Origin: Microcosmobacter mediterraneus
GTDB lineage: Bacteria > Bacteroidota > Bacteroidia > Flavobacteriales > Flavobacteriaceae
DNA length: 64,000 nucleotides
Assembly: GCF_031846265.1 (NCBI RefSeq)
Contig: NZ_JAVRIA010000003.1
Coordinates: 1 to 64,000, forward strand
Direction of reading: 5' to 3'
In this document: positions 32,976 through 42,777 of the stretch, one piece after another
Numbering within the stretch: the first letter of the stretch is position 1
Layout: every line of letters begins with the position of its first letter
Position numbers and translations under genes: made by a program
The notes under the pieces: generated by a model
The model's input: only the letters and a program-made list of their open reading frames with translations
Database searches by the model: none
What the model was told of the DNA's origin: nothing

Positions 32976-33376
32976 AATTTTACGAGTCTATATCGATTAT
33001 TTTTAAAAACAAATTGTCTTTCACTTAAAAATTTAAGTTCATCAAAAACGCTACCAAACTTTGCTTTAGTTTCTATTCCTATACTATAGCAATCGTCAAA
33101 GTATTCTATCGCTAAAGTAGCTTTATCTCTAAACGCCAAATCGTATTTACTGCCTGGACGATTGTTAACAAAATCTAAATCTTCTAAAGTTTCAAGTAGT
33201 GGCTTATTGTTTTTATTAAAGGAAATTCTATAGAATTGATTTGATTGAGCATCTGCTATTTTCCAGTTTCCAGAAGCGGTTTCTTTTAAATGCTCTAATG
33301 TTTTAAAACAGATCTTGTCTTGCGAATAAGTAAAAGATGAAAAACAAACACCTAAAAATAGAATGATACATTTCAT
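32972..33376 (-). CDS. Secreted protein of unknown function
   Basis: 134 residues with a signal peptide (IILFLGVCFSSFTYSQ). The mature part starts DKICFKTLEHLKETASGNWKI and contains two Cys (KICF and DDCYSIG) that could form a disulfide. No family is recognised. It is 14 bases downstream of the amidohydrolase lipoprotein gene in the same direction, so possibly co-transcribed. Confidence 0.65.
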   Translation of the reverse strand: MKCIILFLGVCFSSFTYSQDKICFKTLEHLKETASGNWKIADAQSNQFYRISFNKNNKPLLETLEDLDFVNNRPGSKYDLAFRDKATLAIEYFDDCYSIGIETKAKFGSVFDELKFLSERQFVFKNNRYRLVKF

Positions 33377-33390
33377 AAATATAAAGACAT

Positions 33391-35010
33391 TTACATTTTT
33401 TCTCCAGCAATATAGGTATGTAATACTTTTATTCTTGGAATTTCTCTCTCATTTAGGGTCATGATATCTTTATCTAAGATTATAAAATCTGCAAATTTAC
33501 CAACCTCAATGCTTCCTTTTTCATGCTCTTCAAAATTAGAATGTGCTGCCCAAATAGTCATGCCTTTTAGAGTTTCTTCTCTGGTTAAACCATTTTCTTT
33601 TTGGAAACCACCATCTGGATAACCCTTAGTGTCCTGTCTTGCCACAGCTGCATAAAAGGTTAAAAACGGACTCACTTTTTCTACCGGAAAATCGGTACCT
33701 AAGGCCACTGAACCACTTTTGTTTAATAATTCTTTGTAGGCATAAGCACCTTTAACACGTTCTTCACCTAATCGATCACCTGCCCAATACATATCACTTG
33801 TAGCATGTGTTGGTTGTATAGAAGGTATGATGTTATCGTTTTCAAAATAACTAAAATCATTATCTGTAACCACTTGCGCATGCTCTACGCGCCATCGTCT
33901 ATTGTTTTTACTTTCTAATACTTTTTGGTAGGTTTTTAGCACCACTCTATTGGCAGAATCTCCTATAGCATGCGTATTCATCTGATACTCAGAGTTAGCG
34001 ATACGTTGTGCTAAAGCAGCAAAATCATCAACACCAATAACCATAGCTCCAAAATGGTGGTCTTTATCAGCGTACGGTGCTTTTAAAGCTGCACCTCTAG
34101 ACCCTAAAGCTCCATCTGCATAAACTTTTACAGATTGTACATTCAGAAAATCTGTTTTTACTTTTCCTTTAGACAAGTAATAATCTAAATTTGCTTTGTT
34201 ATTAGTAATCATAGCATATACACGCATTTTTAAATCTCCTGATTGTTGCATGTTATCAATGAGCTCTATAACCTGTTTGTTTAAACCAGCATCTGAGACC
34301 GTTGTTAAGCCTAAATCAAAACACATCTTTTGCGCATCTAACAGTGCTCTTTTTTGTTCTTGTAGTGTTGGTGAAGGAAACTTAGCCTCTACCAACTCCA
34401 TAGGATTATCTATGAGAATTCCAGTGAGTTGTCCATTCTCTTTAATGATTTCACCGCCTTCTATCTTGGTTTCATTTGTAATACCAACTAAATCTAGAGC
34501 GGCTTGATTACACAACATCGCATGACCATCTATACGTGTTAATGCTACAGGAGTTTCTGGAAATAATTGATCTAATAAATTCTTATTTGGAAATGCTTGA
34601 ACATCCCAATCGTTTTGATCCCAGCCTCTGCCGATCACAAAGCCTGTATTTCTTTCATTCTGAAACGTAATAACACGTTTCATGACCTCTTCAAAACTTT
34701 TAGTACCAACAAGATCTACTCGATTTTTTGAAATACCTAAATTGTAAAAATGACAGTGTGCATCTATAAAGCCTGGTACAATTGTATGACCCTCTGCATT
34801 AATAGAATCTATGGCTTCATACTTAGCCTTTAGCTCATTTAAAGGTGCTACATCATAAATTTTACCATCTTTTATTACAAAAGCTTCAGCAGTTTCAAAT
34901 TCTGAATTTACAGTATAGATATTGGCATTAAAGACTAAAGTATCAACAGATTCCTTATTAGAGCAAGAACACAAAAAGCCTATAGCAACAATTAAAATTA
35001 ACTTTCTCAT
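33391..35010 (-). CDS. Amidohydrolase family 3 lipoprotein (NfdA/YtcJ-like)
   Basis: The lipobox GFLCSC marks a lipoprotein. The amidohydrolase landmarks are PGFIDAHCHFYNLG (metal-binding HxH), RGWDQNDW, RIDGHAMLCN, DGALGSRGAAL, NTHAIGDSAN, RVEHAQVV, LGTDFPVE and FADFIILDKD. Family members hydrolyse N-substituted formamides or other amides with one or two metal ions. The natural substrate is not known. It has 539 residues. Confidence 0.92.
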   Translation of the reverse strand: MRKLILIVAIGFLCSCSNKESVDTLVFNANIYTVNSEFETAEAFVIKDGKIYDVAPLNELKAKYEAIDSINAEGHTIVPGFIDAHCHFYNLGISKNRVDLVGTKSFEEVMKRVITFQNERNTGFVIGRGWDQNDWDVQAFPNKNLLDQLFPETPVALTRIDGHAMLCNQAALDLVGITNETKIEGGEIIKENGQLTGILIDNPMELVEAKFPSPTLQEQKRALLDAQKMCFDLGLTTVSDAGLNKQVIELIDNMQQSGDLKMRVYAMITNNKANLDYYLSKGKVKTDFLNVQSVKVYADGALGSRGAALKAPYADKDHHFGAMVIGVDDFAALAQRIANSEYQMNTHAIGDSANRVVLKTYQKVLESKNNRRWRVEHAQVVTDNDFSYFENDNIIPSIQPTHATSDMYWAGDRLGEERVKGAYAYKELLNKSGSVALGTDFPVEKVSPFLTFYAAVARQDTKGYPDGGFQKENGLTREETLKGMTIWAAHSNFEEHEKGSIEVGKFADFIILDKDIMTLNEREIPRIKVLHTYIAGEKM

Positions 35011-35034
35011 TTAATTAGAATTTTGGTTTATAAA

Positions 35035-35074
35035 AATAAAAAAAGCATTCTACATTAATGCAGAATGCTTTTTT
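35035..35074 (-). terminator. Terminator of valS
   Basis: A perfect stem AAAAGCATTCT/AGAATGCTTTT (35041-35051 and 35062-35072) is followed on the minus strand by a T-run. It lies 18 bases beyond the valS stop. Confidence 0.85.
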
Positions 35075-35089
35075 AAGTTGTGTTTTTTA

Positions 35090-37723
35090 TTAATTCAATC
35101 TAGCTAAACTTGCTTGTAATGTTTCAATCTTTGCTAGCGTATCGGATTCCTTCTTACGTTCTAAAGTAATCACTTGCTCAGGAGCATTACTCACAAAACG
35201 TTCATTCGATAATTTTTTCTGAATACCAAATAAGAATCCTTCAGCACGTTTTAACTCTTTAGTTAACTTCTCTATTTCTTCTTCTACATTAATATGATCC
35301 AAAGATATTGGCACAAAGTATTCGTTAGATTTTACTCTAAAAGAGGCACCTTCTACTTTTTCTTCTACCTCAACGATATGCGATGCATTCGTTAATTTTT
35401 GAATCACAGCATTATAATCATTTGAAAATGAGTCGTTATTAATAACAAATACTTCAATGGTATCTTTAAAAGCAATATTCTTCTCTTTACGAACAGTTCT
35501 CAATCCGGAAATAATTGCAGTAACAACCTCAAAATCCCTAATTAACGTTTCATTAAATGTTGTTTTCTTAGGATACTTAGAAATAATTAAAGCATCTTCT
35601 GGTGTTCTCTCATGCAATGTTTGCCAAACTTCTTCAGTTAAAAATGGCATAAATGGATGCAATAACTTTAAGTTATCTTCAAATATACCTATAATGGCAT
35701 TAAACGTTTTTGAGTCTATAGGTTGTTGATAAGCTGGTTTTACAAGCTCTAAAAATAAGCCACAAAAATCATCATAGATTAACTTATAAATAGCCATTAA
35801 GGCATCAGATAAACGATACTTACTATAATGGTCTTCAATGTCTACTAATGTTTTCTGAAATTTGGATTGATACCAATCTATTGCTATTACACTAGATTCT
35901 GGCTGCTCAATAGTTTCAGAAACCTCCCAAAGCGTCGTTAAATAAAATGCACTCCATACTTTATTTGCTAAACCTTTACCTTGTTGACATAAGGCTTCAT
36001 CAAACATTAAATCGTTTCCTGCGGCAGAACTTAACAATAAGCCAACACGTACACCATCTGCACCATAATCTTCTATAAGTTTTAAAGCATCTGGAGAATT
36101 TCCTAGTGATTTACTCATCTTACGACGTTGTTTATCTCTTACAAGTCCTGTTAAATATACATTCTCAAACGGTTTTTCATTTTTGTATTCATAACCTGCA
36201 ATGATCATACGAGCCACCCAAAAGAATAAAATATCTGGACCTGTAACCAAATCATTGGTTGGGTAATAGTATTTAATCTCTTCATTTTCTGGATTGCGAA
36301 TACCATCAAAAACAGACATTGGCCATAACCAAGAGCTAAACCAGGTATCAAGTGCATCAGTATCTTGACGCAAGTCATTAGTTGTTAGTTTTTGGTTATT
36401 AGATTTTTCTATTGCTAGCTTTAAAGCGTCTTCTATTGTTTCTGCAACCACAAAATCTTCTTTTCCATCACCATAGAAATAGGCAGGAATCTGTTGTCCC
36501 CAAAGTAGTTGACGAGAAATATTCCAATCTCTAATATTCTCCATCCAATGACGATATGTATTTTCAAATTTCTTTGGAAATAACTTAATATCGTCATCTT
36601 CTAACACCGCTTTTATAGCTGGTTTTACTAAGTCTTCCATTTTTAAGAACCATTGATCGCTTAAACGTGGTTCTATAATCGCTTTGGTTCGTTCAGAAAT
36701 ACCAACGCGATTGGTATAATCTTCTATCTTGTCTATTTGACCTAATTCTTCTAATTCTTTTACAATAGCTTTACGCACTTCAAAACGATCTTGACCTTCG
36801 TAATGGAGTCCATAACTATTTAGTGTAGCATCTTCGTTAAAGATGTCAATAACTTCTAAATTGTGTTTATCGCCTAAAACCTTATCGTTTTCATCATGAG
36901 CAGGAGTTACTTTTAAACAACCTGTACCAAATTCAACATCGACATAGTCATCTTCAATAATTGGTACAACACGATTGTTTATAGGTACAATAGCATTTTT
37001 ACCTCTAAGGCTTTGATGTCTTGGATCTTCAGGATTTATACAAATAGCACTATCACCCAAAATTGTTTCAGGACGTGTAGTCGCTATCGTTAAGGTCTCG
37101 TCTGTTCCTTCTACTTTGTAGTTAACATAATAAAGTTTTCCTTGCTTTTCTATATATTCTACTTCCTCGTCAGACAATGTTGTTTTAGCCTCGGGATCCC
37201 AATTAACCATACGATAACCACGATAAATAAGACCTTTGTTATACAGATCTACAAAAACTTTAATTACAGCTTCTGACATGTCATCATCCATGGTGAATTT
37301 TGTACGATCCCAATCACAAGAGCAACCCAATTTTTTTAGTTGTTCTAGGATAACTCCTCCATATTCTTCGGTCCAATCCCAAGCATGTTTTAAAAACTCG
37401 TCTCTAGTTAAGTCATTTTTATCAATACCTTGCTCTTTTAGCTTTGCAACTACTTTAGCTTCTGTAGCAATTGATGCATGGTCTGTTCCAGGAACCCAAC
37501 AGGCGTTTTTACCTTCTAATCGTGCACGACGAATTAACACATCTTGGATCGTATTATTGAGCATATGTCCCATGTGAAGTACACCAGTAACATTAGGTGG
37601 TGGGATGACAATAGTGTAAGGCTCTCTGTCGTCTGGTTTAGAATGAAAATAATTATGTTTCATCCAGTAATCATACCACTTACCTTCAACTAAGGACGCA
37701 TCATATTTAGATGGAATGCTCAT
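35090..37723 (-). CDS. valS: Valine--tRNA ligase
   Basis: Class I aminoacyl-tRNA synthetase that charges tRNA-Val and edits mischarged Thr. The HIGH signature is PPPNVTGVLHMGHMLN and the KMSKS loop is RRKMSKSLGNSPD. The editing domain shows TTRPETILGD. The C-terminal arm is a coiled coil (EEIEKLTKELKRAEGFLFGI). The ATG at 37723 (MSIPSKYDASLVEGKWYDYW) is chosen over a TTG eleven codons upstream. It has 877 residues, as expected. Confidence 0.97.
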   Translation of the reverse strand: MSIPSKYDASLVEGKWYDYWMKHNYFHSKPDDREPYTIVIPPPNVTGVLHMGHMLNNTIQDVLIRRARLEGKNACWVPGTDHASIATEAKVVAKLKEQGIDKNDLTRDEFLKHAWDWTEEYGGVILEQLKKLGCSCDWDRTKFTMDDDMSEAVIKVFVDLYNKGLIYRGYRMVNWDPEAKTTLSDEEVEYIEKQGKLYYVNYKVEGTDETLTIATTRPETILGDSAICINPEDPRHQSLRGKNAIVPINNRVVPIIEDDYVDVEFGTGCLKVTPAHDENDKVLGDKHNLEVIDIFNEDATLNSYGLHYEGQDRFEVRKAIVKELEELGQIDKIEDYTNRVGISERTKAIIEPRLSDQWFLKMEDLVKPAIKAVLEDDDIKLFPKKFENTYRHWMENIRDWNISRQLLWGQQIPAYFYGDGKEDFVVAETIEDALKLAIEKSNNQKLTTNDLRQDTDALDTWFSSWLWPMSVFDGIRNPENEEIKYYYPTNDLVTGPDILFFWVARMIIAGYEYKNEKPFENVYLTGLVRDKQRRKMSKSLGNSPDALKLIEDYGADGVRVGLLLSSAAGNDLMFDEALCQQGKGLANKVWSAFYLTTLWEVSETIEQPESSVIAIDWYQSKFQKTLVDIEDHYSKYRLSDALMAIYKLIYDDFCGLFLELVKPAYQQPIDSKTFNAIIGIFEDNLKLLHPFMPFLTEEVWQTLHERTPEDALIISKYPKKTTFNETLIRDFEVVTAIISGLRTVRKEKNIAFKDTIEVFVINNDSFSNDYNAVIQKLTNASHIVEVEEKVEGASFRVKSNEYFVPISLDHINVEEEIEKLTKELKRAEGFLFGIQKKLSNERFVSNAPEQVITLERKKESDTLAKIETLQASLARLN

Positions 37724-37753
37724 ACTTTGGAATAGTTTTTGAATAATGACTAG

Positions 37754-37761
37754 CAAAAGTA
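37754..37761 (-). promoter_or_regulatory. -7 promoter element TACTTTTG for valS
   Basis: TAnnTTTG match on the minus strand 30 bases before the valS ATG. No -33 TTG is seen at the expected distance. Confidence 0.3.
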
Positions 37762-37834
37762 CTTATATTTCTGTTTTATTGAAATTTTTAGATGTAGAAA
37801 CGTTAATAATATGTTACCATTCATCTAATTAATT

Positions 37835-37864
37835 TTGACATGCAACAAAAAGTAAGTAGATTTG
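37835..37864 (+). promoter_or_regulatory. Bacteroidota promoter of the DUF1573 gene
   Basis: TTG (37835-37837), 19-base spacer, TAGATTTG (37857-37864), a full match to TTG-N19-TAnnTTTG, 21 bases before the first ATG. Confidence 0.75.
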
Positions 37865-37885
37865 ATTAATCAATTTAAATTTTAA

Positions 37886-38314
37886 ATGATGAAAACTATT
37901 TTTACAATTTTATTTGTTGGACTATTAAGTGTTGGAGGTTTTGCTCAAAACAAAGTAGCAAAAATTGAGTTTAAGGAAACAACAATAGATTATGGTACTA
38001 TTGAAAAAGGTGCCAATGGTATTAGAACTTTTGTATTCACTAATACAGGTGATGCGCCTTTAATAATTTCTGATGTAAAGTCTTCTTGTGGTTGTACAGT
38101 GCCAAAGAAACCCAAAGGACCAATATTACCAGGAGAAACTGGAGAAATTGAAGTTAAGTATGACACAAAGCGTGTTAATCCTATAAGAAAAACAATTACC
38201 GTTATTTCTAACGCAGACACACCAACAGTTGCTCTAAAAATTAAAGGTTTAGTAATAGATCCTAATAAGACGAGTGTTTTAGAAAAGAAAAGTAAAAGCG
38301 TTATGGAACAATAA
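37886..38314 (+). CDS. Secreted DUF1573 domain protein
   Basis: 142 residues with a signal peptide (TIFTILFVGLLSVGGFAQ) and a single Ig-like DUF1573 domain: DYGTIEKGANGIRTFVFTNTG, SSCGCTVP and PGETGEIEVKYDT. The CGC pair is typical. The family is abundant in Bacteroidota, and its function is not established. A second ATG lies at codon 2. It has its own promoter and terminator, so it is monocistronic. Confidence 0.9.
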   Translation: MMKTIFTILFVGLLSVGGFAQNKVAKIEFKETTIDYGTIEKGANGIRTFVFTNTGDAPLIISDVKSSCGCTVPKKPKGPILPGETGEIEVKYDTKRVNPIRKTITVISNADTPTVALKIKGLVIDPNKTSVLEKKSKSVMEQ

Positions 38315-38340
38315 CATTAAGTTATTTTACAGAATAAATG

Positions 38341-38367
38341 AAAGCTCTCAATTTTTGAGGGCTTTTT
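38341..38367 (+). terminator. Terminator after the DUF1573 gene
   Basis: The stem AAGCTCTCAA/TTGAGGGCTT has one G-T pair and is followed by TTTTCTTT. It overlaps the last codons of the convergent gene at 38348 and may stop transcription from both sides. Confidence 0.7.
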
Positions 38368-39706
38368 CTTTAAATACATCTTCTAGTTTAAACTTAAAGC
38401 TCAAGCGTTCTTTTTCTTCTCGTTCAACTGTAACTCTTACTTGCTTACCTGTTCTATCTGTAAAAAAACCATTAGCCTCTTCCAAAGACATATTTTGCGT
38501 TGGTTTACCATTGACACTAATAATAATATCATTAATTAATAAACCAGACTCTGCAGCAGGTGAATCTTCTCTCAAATCAACAATAGTAAATGCTGGTTTT
38601 AAAACATATCGATAAAAGTCAGAAACTTTAACAGAAGTGCTTTCATCATTTTTACGACCATAACTATCATAACTAACTTTATTAACCTGTTCTCTTACCA
38701 TTCTATAACCAACCTGTTCTAGCACTATACCACTTTTATTGTAGTAAAATGGTTTATTAAAGTTACTGTTTCTTTTGAGTACAATTTTTTGATTAGGATA
38801 ATCGAAAATGATATTGAAGCGTTTTAATAATTCGCCTCCAATACTACCATTTCTGGCCTTAAATTTTCTAGCGTAAGAAATAGACACAGAATCAGGAAAC
38901 GCAACATTGACATCTTCTAAAATAAAGTTACTAAGCCTAAAAGCGTTTACTTTAGAGCGTTTACCGTAAACATTGCCACTTAAACCTTTTCCTAAAAAAT
39001 CTTTGAAAAAAATGCCATTAAGTGGTTTAATGTTTAATTCATGATCCTCAAAAAGCCACAAGGCATCACTACTACCTGTGTCTAAAAGTAATTTTACTGG
39101 TATAGCTTCATCATCAATAGTTACTTGAGCATCAATAAAAGGTTTTCTGTTATCAAAACTAAGTGCAAAAGATCTGCATTTCTTTTTACAATCTTTATAG
39201 GTGTAATGGTCTGGATCATAAAGTCTTAAATACTTAGAATTGTAATTTATTTCAACGACATGATCCTTAAAAATATCATAGCCAATGATACCATGCACTT
39301 GTACACCTAATCGTGGTGTAAAGTTAATATCACTATCAAAAATGACATAAATATCTTGGTTAACACCAACAGCATTACCTAACTTAACTAAGTTACTTTT
39401 AGATTTTAAGGCTTCGATCATACCACCAGAACCTAATCCTCTTAAATAAATTTTTTCTACATCTTTAATTTGTAATGAATCTGTATTCATGAAATTAAAG
39501 AGAATAGGTTTACTCACACCAGAGTCTAGTATAAACGATAACTCAACACCATTAATTTCAACTGGAAGGATAATTAAATTTCCAGCAAGTTTAAATCTAA
39601 TTTTATCACTCTTACCATTAGGAAGATTAAACCTGCTTTGACCATACGAAGAACCAAGACAAAGGATCAGGAAAATTAGATTAATAACTACTAAACTTTT
39701 TTTCAA
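38348..39706 (-). CDS. Secreted retropepsin-like aspartyl protease with PDZ domain
   Basis: Signal peptide (SLVVINLIFLILCLGSSYGQ), then two aspartyl-protease-like lobes with FILDSGVSKP and LLLDTGSSDALWLF, each with the D[ST]G catalytic signature, then a C-terminal PDZ domain (DLREDSPAAESGLLINDIII, SVNGKP). The two DSG/DTG motifs in one chain suggest an intramolecular pepsin-like pair, though activity is unproven. The TTG at 39706 gives a clean signal peptide. A GTG at 39748 would extend it by 14 residues. Confidence 0.8.
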   Translation of the reverse strand: MKKSLVVINLIFLILCLGSSYGQSRFNLPNGKSDKIRFKLAGNLIILPVEINGVELSFILDSGVSKPILFNFMNTDSLQIKDVEKIYLRGLGSGGMIEALKSKSNLVKLGNAVGVNQDIYVIFDSDINFTPRLGVQVHGIIGYDIFKDHVVEINYNSKYLRLYDPDHYTYKDCKKKCRSFALSFDNRKPFIDAQVTIDDEAIPVKLLLDTGSSDALWLFEDHELNIKPLNGIFFKDFLGKGLSGNVYGKRSKVNAFRLSNFILEDVNVAFPDSVSISYARKFKARNGSIGGELLKRFNIIFDYPNQKIVLKRNSNFNKPFYYNKSGIVLEQVGYRMVREQVNKVSYDSYGRKNDESTSVKVSDFYRYVLKPAFTIVDLREDSPAAESGLLINDIIISVNGKPTQNMSLEEANGFFTDRTGKQVRVTVEREEKERLSFKFKLEDVFKEKALKN

Positions 39707-39820
39707 AAAAATTAGGTTTAAACACAATTTACAATTTTTAAGTTTCACGGCGAGTTATTATTATTTTTTTAAAAAAACTTTAAGATAATTTTCGGAACTT
39801 TGTCATTCAATTTATTTCAC

Positions 39821-41011
39821 ATGCCTAACATATCTCAAAAAGGTCGTTTAATGCCTTCATCACCAATTAGAAAGTTGGTGCCTTATGCAGAGGAAGCTTA
39901 TAAAGCTGGTAAAACAGTTTACCATTTAAACATTGGCCAGCCAGATATAAAAACACCTCAAATAGCTTTAGATGCTGTTAAAACACATTCGCTAGATATT
40001 ATTGCTTATACAAGATCTGAAGGGTCTGAGGCTTACAGAAACAAAATAGCAAACTATTACAAAACAAATGATATTAGTGTTAATAGTAATGATATTATAG
40101 TCACAACAGGTGGTAGCGAAGCGTTGTTATTTGCTTTTGGTAGTGTTATGGATATTGATGATGAAATTATTATACCTGAGCCATTTTATGCTAACTATAA
40201 TGGTTTTTCAACTGCTTCTGGAGTGAATGTAGTTCCTGTAATTTCTAAAATAGAAGATAATTTTGCATTACCTCCTATAGAAGAATTCGAAAAATTAATT
40301 ACGCCAAAAACCAAAGCCATCCTTATTTGTAATCCAGGAAATCCTACAGGATACCTCTATAGCAAAGAAGAAATTAGAAAACTGGCTAACATTGTTAAAA
40401 AATACAACCTCTTTTTAATAGCTGACGAAGTCTACAGAGAATTTGCTTACGATGGCCATACACATCATTCTATATTACAAGAAGATGATATTAAAGAGCA
40501 TGCCATTGTTATTGATTCTGTATCTAAACGATACAGTATGTGTGGTGCTCGTATTGGTTATTTAGTTTCTAAAAATAAAGAGCTAATATCAACAGCACTT
40601 AAATTTGCTCAAGCTAGACTGAGTCCTCCTACCTTAGCTCAGATCGCAAGTGAAGCTGCCTTAGATACACCGCAAAGTTATTTTGATAACGTTATTACAG
40701 ATTACGTTAGTAGGCGAGATACACTCATTAACGAATTAGAAAAAATTGAAGGTGTAACAGTAGCTAAACCCAATGGTGCTTTTTATTGTATTGCAGAATT
40801 ACCTATAAAAAATGCAGATCGTTTTGCGCAATGGTTATTAGAATCTTTTGATATTGATAACGAAACCGTTATGGTTGCTCCTGCTGGTGGTTTCTACTCT
40901 ACTCCTGGAATGGGTTTAAACCAAATAAGAATAGCATACGTACTTAATGAAGATAGTTTAGTAAAAGCCGTAAATATCCTTAAACAAGCCCTTAAAGTTT
41001 ATAACGATTGA
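39821..41011 (+). CDS. Class I aminotransferase (aspartate aminotransferase-like)
   Basis: PLP-dependent transaminase. Motifs: HLNIGQPDIKTP, TTGGSEALLFAF, CNPGNPTGYLY, ADEVYREFAYDG, the PLP lysine in DSVSKRYSMCGARIGY, and QIRIAYVL with the substrate-carboxylate Arg. It has 396 residues. The substrate is probably aspartate or a related amino acid, but this is not certain. The ATG at 39821 is preferred to a TTG at 39800. A near-consensus -7 (GAACTTTG) precedes it. The stop TGA overlaps the TTG start of murB. Confidence 0.9.
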   Translation: MPNISQKGRLMPSSPIRKLVPYAEEAYKAGKTVYHLNIGQPDIKTPQIALDAVKTHSLDIIAYTRSEGSEAYRNKIANYYKTNDISVNSNDIIVTTGGSEALLFAFGSVMDIDDEIIIPEPFYANYNGFSTASGVNVVPVISKIEDNFALPPIEEFEKLITPKTKAILICNPGNPTGYLYSKEEIRKLANIVKKYNLFLIADEVYREFAYDGHTHHSILQEDDIKEHAIVIDSVSKRYSMCGARIGYLVSKNKELISTALKFAQARLSPPTLAQIASEAALDTPQSYFDNVITDYVSRRDTLINELEKIEGVTVAKPNGAFYCIAELPIKNADRFAQWLLESFDIDNETVMVAPAGGFYSTPGMGLNQIRIAYVLNEDSLVKAVNILKQALKVYND

Positions 41012-42024
41012 GTAACCTAAAACATAATGTATCTCTAAAACCTTTCAATACCTTTGGGTTAGATGTTTTGGCTAAACGCTTTATATCTATAACTTCTGAA
41101 TCTGAATTAATTGATGCTTTAAAAAACGAAACTGATGCTCCTATTTTTATTTTAGGTGGAGGTAGTAATGTGTTGTTAACACAAGATATAGACAGTACTG
41201 TATTCCATATTAACATAAAAGGAAAATCAATAATTGAAGAGACAGAAAACACAGTTATTGTTTCAATTAATGCAGGAGAAAACTGGCACCAGTTTGTACA
41301 ATGGTGTTTAGACCATAATTTTGGAGGTATAGAAAACCTCTCCTTAATTCCCGGAAATGTTGGTACAGCACCAATGCAAAATATTGGCGCTTATGGCGTG
41401 GAGTTAAAAAACACTTTTGTATCCTGCGAAGCTATTCATATTAAAACTCAAGAAAAACGTCGTTTTACTAAAGACGATTGTAATTTTGGCTACAGAGAAT
41501 CTGTATTTAAAAAAGCACTAAAAGGTCAGTACATTATTACAAGTGTAAATTTCTGTCTAACAAAACATAAACATGTTTTATATACAGATTATGGTGCTAT
41601 TCAATCTCAGCTAGAGCTAAATGGAATTAATAAACCAACCATTCAAGATATATCAAAGGCAGTGATCACTATTAGACAACAAAAATTACCAGATCCAAAA
41701 ATTATTGGTAATAGTGGTAGTTTCTTTAAAAATCCTGTTGTAAGTAATGATTTATTTCAGGAATTAAAAGATAATTTTCCTGAAATACCTAGCTACACTA
41801 TTAATGAAGACTCAGTTAAAATTCCTGCTGGTTGGCTTATTGAAAAAGCAGGTTTTAAAGGTAAGCGCTTTGGCAACTATGGTGTGCATAAAAATCAGGC
41901 ACTAGTATTAGTAAACTATGATGACGCAGAAGGAAGTGATATATTGCAACTTGCAAAACTTATACAGAAGACTATTCTTCGTATATTTAAAATTAATATT
42001 GAGACTGAAGTCAATATTATATAA
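41008..42024 (+). CDS. murB: UDP-N-acetylenolpyruvoylglucosamine reductase MurB
   Basis: FAD/NADPH reductase that makes UDP-MurNAc for peptidoglycan, in the cytoplasm. Type I MurB features: NTFGLDVLAKRF, FILGGGSNVLL, NLSLIPGNVGTAPMQNIGAYG, FGYRESVFK, the proton-donor Ser in GNSGSFFKNP, and IPAGWLIEKAGFKGKRFG. No ATG fits. The TTG at 41008, overlapping the upstream stop (TTGA), gives the expected N-terminus. A hairpin terminator follows. Confidence 0.95.
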   Translation: MSNLKHNVSLKPFNTFGLDVLAKRFISITSESELIDALKNETDAPIFILGGGSNVLLTQDIDSTVFHINIKGKSIIEETENTVIVSINAGENWHQFVQWCLDHNFGGIENLSLIPGNVGTAPMQNIGAYGVELKNTFVSCEAIHIKTQEKRRFTKDDCNFGYRESVFKKALKGQYIITSVNFCLTKHKHVLYTDYGAIQSQLELNGINKPTIQDISKAVITIRQQKLPDPKIIGNSGSFFKNPVVSNDLFQELKDNFPEIPSYTINEDSVKIPAGWLIEKAGFKGKRFGNYGVHKNQALVLVNYDDAEGSDILQLAKLIQKTILRIFKINIETEVNII

Positions 42025-42027
42025 TAA

Positions 42028-42055
42028 AAAAGTCATAACCTAAGTTATGACTTTT
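42028..42055 (+). terminator. Hairpin terminator after murB
   Basis: A perfect 12-bp stem AAAAGTCATAAC/GTTATGACTTTT with a 4-base loop. The T-run is short (four T). It starts 4 bases after the murB stop. Confidence 0.75.
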
Positions 42056-42230
42056 AAACCATAGAATATTTTTAAAGATAAAGCTATTAATCAATCATTT
42101 TAAAAAGAAAAATGGATATTCTAAGGTTATGTTTTGGTAATTTGAGTATCTAATTTTACTGTTTATAACAGTATATACGATTCAAAATAGAATTTGGATT
42201 ACAAGTTTTAAAAAATAATTAAAAATTTAA

Positions 42231-42767
42231 ATGAGTTTAAAACACTCCATAGAACAACAAATCATTACGCTGTTAGCAAACGAAGATGAACGTGCTTTAA
42301 ACTTGCTCTATAAGAACTACTCAAACAGCCTTTATGGTGTTATTTTAAAAGTGACTAATAATGAAGAGATCGCTGAAGATGCCTTACAAGAAACTTTTAT
42401 TAAAGTTTGGAAGAATGCAAAAAAATATGATGCCAAAAAAGCTAAACTCTTTACTTGGCTTTACAGAATTGCCCGAAATACAGCGATAGACAAATTACGA
42501 AGTTTTAATAATAGATTTCAAAAAGAAGTCCAAATCGATAAATCTAACGTATATATTTTACCGACAATGAATTTGAATCAAGATGTTATTGATTTAAAAG
42601 AGCATGTCGCAAGACTCGAAGAGAAGTATCAAATTGTATTAAAAGCCTTATTTTTTGAAGGCATGACACAACAAGAAGCAAGTGACGAATTAGAGATTCC
42701 GCTTGGCACTATCAAATCGAGATTAAAAATAGGGTTACGAGAACTCAAAAAAGTTTATTGCCCTTAA
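42231..42767 (+). CDS. ECF sigma factor
   Basis: 178 residues. Region 2 shows LLYKNYSNSLYGVILKV, DALQETFIKVWKNA and TWLYRIARNTAIDKLRS. Region 4 shows LKALFFEGMTQQEASDEL and PLGTIKSRLKIGLREL. The downstream RskA-like anti-sigma gene, 10 bases away, marks it as a SigK-like regulated sigma. The inducing signal and regulon are not visible. 206 bases of AT-rich non-coding DNA lie upstream without a clear vegetative promoter, so autoregulation is possible. Confidence 0.93.
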   Translation: MSLKHSIEQQIITLLANEDERALNLLYKNYSNSLYGVILKVTNNEEIAEDALQETFIKVWKNAKKYDAKKAKLFTWLYRIARNTAIDKLRSFNNRFQKEVQIDKSNVYILPTMNLNQDVIDLKEHVARLEEKYQIVLKALFFEGMTQQEASDELEIPLGTIKSRLKIGLRELKKVYCP

Positions 42768-42777
42768 AAGTTAAACT

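Noticed and set aside
34196..34507. Open frame of 103 codons antisense to the amidohydrolase gene
   Set aside because: It lies wholly inside a well-supported gene, has no recognisable domain and reads as the complement of conserved motifs.
37236..37577. Open frame of 113 codons antisense to valS
   Set aside because: Complement of the conserved HIGH-side region of valS. No independent coding evidence.
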